From positions 22,096 to 86,095 of the forward strand of contig BPDI01000009.1 of the NCBI GenBank assembly GCA_019654215.1: 64,000 nt of DNA, in the 5' to 3' direction. The notes beneath the pieces were generated by a model, which was given only the letters and a program-made list of their open reading frames with translations, was not told the origin of the DNA and made no database searches. The stretch's first letter is position 1. Each line of letters begins with the position of its first letter. Made by a program: the position numbers and the translations under genes. The DNA is from Gammaproteobacteria bacterium (GTDB lineage: Bacteria > Pseudomonadota > Gammaproteobacteria > Pseudomonadales > Pseudohongiellaceae). This document shows, piece after piece, positions 60,603 to 64,000 of the stretch.

Positions 60603-61664
60603 ATGAAAAACAATATTCGCAATGTATCGATTCTGGCTCTCTTTCTATCATTCTTAGTTTTGCCAGCCAGCTTGATGGCTCAACGAGTTGTGGAATCAGA
60701 TTCTCATCGTTTCGAAGAAGTCGCAGAAGGTGTCTGGCATGTAAGTGGCAATGGAACGATTCATACCATGAGTAACGCTATGGTGTTAGTGGGTGAATTT
60801 GATACGTTAATTGTCGACTCTCATGTGACACCGGTGGCAGCACGAGCACTTATAGATTCACTTTCGGTGGTCACCGACAAGCCGGTTAGATACCTGGTTA
60901 ACAGCCACTATCATTTCGATCACGCCCATGGTAATCAATCATTCCCAGATGGCGTAGAAATCATTGGCCATGAGTTTACACGAGCGAAATTAAACGGTGA
61001 TATAGGCAATGTGCTGGAAGAAAGAACATTCAGAAGTTTTTCCGATCCAGTTCCTTCAATAGTGTCAAATCTAGAAAGGCAGGTGGAAGAAGAATCTGAT
61101 AGTGGTCGCAGAGCACAATTACAAGAACAGCTTCGGGTGCAGACTGATTACATGAACGCTATTCCTGAAGTAAATCCAACTCCTCCAAATATAACTTTGG
61201 CTGAAAAAATGACATTGTTTCAGGTTGTGGCAAGAGGCAGTCGTGAAATTCAATTGCTGCATTTCGGTCGCGCTCATACTGGTGGCGATGTGGTTGTTTA
61301 TTTACCGCAGGAACGTATCGCCTTTACTGGAGACATGATGCTACCAGGATTGGCCTACATGGGTGACGGACATGTAGATGAATGGCCAGCCGCACTGGAA
61401 GGACTTAAGAATTTGAATTTCGATGCTTGGTTACCTGGCCATGGTCCGGTAATGCGCGATAAAAGTCAGATTTCAAACTTTCAGGAATACTTACTCGATC
61501 TTTGGGTTAAAGCCGAAGGTATGCATAGTCGCAGTGCTGGTTGGGAAGAAGCAGCAGAGCGATTAGATATGACTAATCACTCAGCAAATTTCCCACAGAT
61601 TCAGGGGCCCGGAGTTGACCCGAGGGCAATAAGACGGATTTTTGAGCTATTAGACGAAAGGTAA
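60603..61664 (+). CDS. MBL-fold metallo-hydrolase, exported
   Basis: 353 residues. The ATG at 60603 with AGGA upstream gives a proper signal peptide (SILALFLSFLVLPASLMAQ); the longer open frame from 60531 does not. Zinc ligands: NSHYHFDHAHGNQSF (HxHxDH), the His of FGRAHTGGDVVVYL, the Asp of AFTGDMMLPG and the His of WLPGHGPV. Resembles class B beta-lactamase-like or quorum-quenching-type hydrolases; substrate unknown. Followed by a terminator. Confidence 0.88.
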   Translation: MKNNIRNVSILALFLSFLVLPASLMAQRVVESDSHRFEEVAEGVWHVSGNGTIHTMSNAMVLVGEFDTLIVDSHVTPVAARALIDSLSVVTDKPVRYLVNSHYHFDHAHGNQSFPDGVEIIGHEFTRAKLNGDIGNVLEERTFRSFSDPVPSIVSNLERQVEEESDSGRRAQLQEQLRVQTDYMNAIPEVNPTPPNITLAEKMTLFQVVARGSREIQLLHFGRAHTGGDVVVYLPQERIAFTGDMMLPGLAYMGDGHVDEWPAALEGLKNLNFDAWLPGHGPVMRDKSQISNFQEYLLDLWVKAEGMHSRSAGWEEAAERLDMTNHSANFPQIQGPGVDPRAIRRIFELLDER

Positions 61665-61680
61665 GATTATTAGAGAATAA

Positions 61681-61707
61681 GAAAGGGGCCAACTAGCCCC
61701 TTTTTTA
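61681..61707 (+). terminator. Terminator between convergent genes
   Basis: AAGGGGC and GCCCCTT arms around a 6-nt loop with a T6 tract. It may serve the MBL gene and, through the A-run on the other strand, the serine hydrolase. Confidence 0.75.
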
Positions 61708-61722
61708 TCTTATAGTGCATCA

Positions 61723-62986
61723 CTAATCCAATACAGGATAACCGAGAATCGGTGTGTTGGCGTCAATGATTGACTGCATCGCAGTCACCCCAAAATCCTG
61801 ACGCACGGTTAGATGACTGTAAGAAGTAATCTGAGTCATCATGATACCAGTCATTTCTTCTACAGGATCGGTCCAGAAGATTGTGCCCCACGCGCCGCCC
61901 CAGGTATATGAACCCGGAGTAAGCGGATCTCGGGCTTTGCCTGCATCGCTGAGAATGCCGAAGCCTAGGCCAAAATTATAACCCGGCCCACGCACATAAA
62001 CGTCACCATCGCCACTGTGATTAGAAATCATCAAACTCACAGTTTTGGGGGTTAGTAAACGGACACCATCCAGTTCGCCGCCATTTAATAACATTTGGCT
62101 AAAGCGCCAGTAATCTGATGCGGTAGAAAATAGTCCCGCCACACCACCGTAATAGTTTTCACCGAAGAATGGCGTATTGGAGTATTCCTTAGTACGAGAT
62201 AGTTCGATGGTTTGACCAGGACCAGTTGGACTATAAACAGAAGCAACTCGATCACGCTTTTCTTCAGGCACTGCATAGAAAGTATCTTCCATACCAAGTG
62301 GATCAAAAATATTTTTTTGAAGGTATTCCTTTAACGTTTCGCCTGAAATTCTCTCAACCAGCAGCGCAACATAATCTGTTGAACTACCATACTGCCATTC
62401 ATCTCCTGGATGGAAGGCGAGCGGAAGAGGTCCACGACGAATAATGGTGTCTTCCAAATTGTCTCTGCGCCCCAACAAAGCTAATTCATCAGCATTGAGA
62501 GCGTCGCGATTTGGATCTAGACCAGCAGTGTGTGAAAGCACGTGACGAAAGTCTATCGGTCGATGGGCTGGTACTCGATAGGTACCAAATTCGTTTTCGA
62601 CAACAACTTGTTTGTCAGCGACTTCCGGAATCCAGTCTGAAATCGGGTCAGTCAGCAGAAAATGACCTTCTTCATAAAGCATCATCAATGCTGTGGAGAC
62701 GATTGGCTTTGTCATAGACATAATGAAGAAGATCGTGTCACCGGTCATTTCTTCCCCGGTCTCCTTACTCTTCCAACCTTGCGATTCCATATGAATTACT
62801 TGTCCCTTGCGGGAAATGAGAGAAACCGTGCCCGCAAGCTGATTAGCATCGATATAGCGCTGCATGGCACCCGACATGCGTTCTAACCGCTCGCTTGATA
62901 TACCTACACTTTCTGGACGGGCCCATTGGCAATCCATTGGCCCACGCTGAAGTAGATAGGGCAAAAGCACTACCCACAAACACCAT
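61723..62986 (-). CDS. Serine hydrolase, class C beta-lactamase family (one frameshift near the N-terminus)
   Basis: About 420 residues. An alternative frame supplies the true N-terminus: ATG 62986 (after GAGAGAAG) encodes VFVGSAFALSTSAWANGLPM, a normal signal peptide. One extra G near 62925 shifts it; the product continues ARPESVGISSERLERMSGAM. The active-site SxxK is in FFIMSMTKPIVSTALMML; the second motif Tyr is probably in WQYGSSTDYVALL. A late Gly-rich YTWGGAWGTIFW segment is typical of EstB/esterase-type members. Periplasmic esterase or peptidase activity is likely; no evidence for beta-lactamase activity. Confidence 0.87.
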
Positions 62987-63145
62987 CCGCTTCTCTCGTT
63001 TTTATTTTTCTAACTAAGAAGGAAATCATGAACTATTCCTCGCATTAATATGATGGCATCGAGTATAGAGACATGCTGCAAATTTGACCAGAAAACCTAA
63101 TTACTTCATGCTCCACCACTTTGCGTAAATCGCTGCAGGGAAGTA

Positions 63146-63570
63146 ATGAGTGAACCTCCTTCTAATTCTAAACCTATTTTTCTTACTCCTGGGCATAATG
63201 CTGGAGACTTAGTGGAATCTCCAAAATGGAAGATTCTGCGGGAAAAAACCCGGGCTTGTGGAAGTAGATGCACATCTGCCTGACCACTTACTAAATCCTC
63301 GTAATCAACTGTTCGGAGGATTTCATGGACTTACGTTGATATGATTTCCCTTTATGCGGCTCGAACTTTATTTAATGAACAAAATCAATTTAAGTGGTCG
63401 AGTACTGTCAATATGCGTATCGATTACTTCGCACCTGTATGGGCCAAGATTCCTGCTTAAAGGAGAAGTTATAAATGATGGGCGTCTACCTGTTTAGTAG
63501 CTACAACCTTTACTGACTCGATGGCAACAAACTTGTTTACGCCATTACCACTTTAAAAAAGGGCCAATAG
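63146..63570 (+). CDS. Hotdog-fold (PaaI-type) thioesterase, heavily frameshifted
   Basis: No single ORF, but consecutive frames read as one protein from ATG 63146 (AGGGA upstream): MSEPPSNSKPIFLTPGHNAG, then after a C/G run GLVEVDAHLPDHLLNPRNQL and FGGF, then YVDMISLYAARTLFNEQ, FKWSSTVNMRIDYFAPVW, LKGEVINDGRLP, LVATTFTDS and GNKLVYAITTLKKGQ, stopping at 63570. NQLFGGF...YVDM is the hotdog active-site helix. At least four single-base shifts. It would hydrolyse an acyl-CoA thioester. Confidence 0.68.
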
Positions 63571-63576
63571 CGAAAT

Positions 63577-63612
63577 AAAAAACCCGGCAACTCGAAAGCA
63601 ACCGGGTTTAAT
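63577..63612. terminator. Bidirectional terminator between thioesterase and amt
   Basis: AAACCCGG and CCGGGTTT arms around a 13-nt central part, with an A-run on the left and a T-containing tract on the right, between two convergent genes. Confidence 0.7.
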
Positions 63613-63625
63613 TGATTTTTAAAGA

Positions 63626-64000
63626 CTACATGGAGTAACCTTTCTCGTCGTGATCGGTAATGTCACAACCCATCTGTTCCTGTTCATCGGTTACCCGAAT
63701 TCCAGAAGTAATAGCACCAACGACTTTAACTAATATAAAAGTCGCAATCGCGTTAGATTCCCGTTGGGAAAAATACCAACTACCTGCACCCCTGTTTGAG
63801 AACCGATAGTCATGCCTTCGGCTAAACCATTGCCACTAAAGATTCCAAGGTTTGCTGAAACCATAATGCCAGCGAGGAAGGTCCGACCATACCGCCGACG
63901 CCATGCACTGGGGAAAACGTCAAGGGAGTCGTCTATCTTCATACGCTGTTTAAGGTAAGTAGTAGCGAAGTAGCAAATTACGCCGCCAGCGAGACCAACT
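63626..64000 (-). CDS. amt: Ammonium transporter, C-terminal part (5' cut by window end; frameshifts)
   Basis: The minus strand reads GGVICYFATTYLKQRMKIDD, SLDVFPxxxPVHGVGGMVG across shifts, LAGIMVSANLGIFSGNGLAE, GMTIGSQTGVQVVGIF, then after another shift near 63760 AIATFILVKVVGAITSGIRV and TDEQEQMGCDITDHDEKGYS, ending with the TAG at 63626-63628. The HGVGG motif with its pore His and the QxxG/DxxEHGE-like tail are typical of AmtB. It conducts ammonium across the inner membrane. At least two shifts lie in this fragment. A GlnK gene, if present, is outside the window. Confidence 0.82.

Noticed and set aside
61723..62979. Annotation of the serine hydrolase as a beta-lactamase resistance gene
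   Set aside because: SxxK and overall fold are shared with esterases and DD-peptidases; nothing in the sequence singles out beta-lactam hydrolysis.

Overview
The window reads as chromosomal DNA of a heterotrophic, probably marine gammaproteobacterium. The grounds are the prfC, tgt-yajC-secD-secF, psi-like-rimI and hisC housekeeping genes, a RegB/RegA (RoxS/RoxR) type two-component pair, TAXI-type TRAP transport, RND efflux, Amt, and several acyl-CoA ligases, acyl-CoA dehydrogenases and SDRs. No rRNA, tRNA, CRISPR array, transposase, integrase or phage gene was seen. Base composition looks moderate and even by eye, and genes are tightly packed.

Layout. 1-9.1 kb: a secreted c-heme protein with a copper monooxygenase (PHM-like) HxH motif, an unnamed secreted partner, a TAXI solute receptor with its fused TRAP permease, an NHL-propeller protein resembling peptidyl-hydroxyglycine amidating lyase (PAL), a rhodanese, a secreted NUC-type nuclease and a fumarylpyruvate hydrolase-like protein. 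9.3-20.6 kb: an acyl-CoA ligase/quinone reductase pair, a psi-like protein with RimI, a zinc-ribbon membrane protein, HisC, two unknown proteins around an AT-rich gene-free island with a DnaA-box-like pair, an APS kinase fused to a CysN remnant, and an acyl-CoA dehydrogenase. 20.7-32.2 kb: prfC, tgt, yajC, secD, secF, an MltD-like transglycosylase, a glycosyltransferase of the queuosine-mannosyltransferase type, an SDR and a NUDIX hydrolase.

32.5-47.2 kb is the most distinctive block: one co-directional run of eight overlapping or nearly abutting genes on the plus strand, a MoxR/vWA (Bat-like) operon. It encodes a coiled-coil Q-rich DUF4175-like membrane protein, a vWA plus glutamine-amidotransferase-like membrane protein, a caspase-fold protein lacking the usual Cys, a TPR protein with an HExxH peptidase domain, a DUF4159 protein, a MoxR AAA+ ATPase, a DUF58 protein and a BatA-like vWA protein. 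Together they look like an envelope-localised chaperone or quality-control assembly, with MoxR as motor and vWA/MIDAS proteins as adaptors.

47.6-64 kb: a CNNM/CBS transporter, an RND pump with its adaptor, an SDR, a RegAB-like pair, a methyltransferase-acetyltransferase fusion, a DmdB-like acyl-CoA ligase, a PEBP protein, a metallo-beta-lactamase fold hydrolase, a serine hydrolase, a hotdog thioesterase and the end of an ammonium transporter.

A caveat covers everything: about twenty loci are broken by one or more single-base frameshifts, mostly near homopolymers, and the protein sequence continues sensibly in another frame. This looks much more like uncorrected sequencing indels than gene decay. 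Such loci are given here as one gene across the breaks, with the break positions stated.
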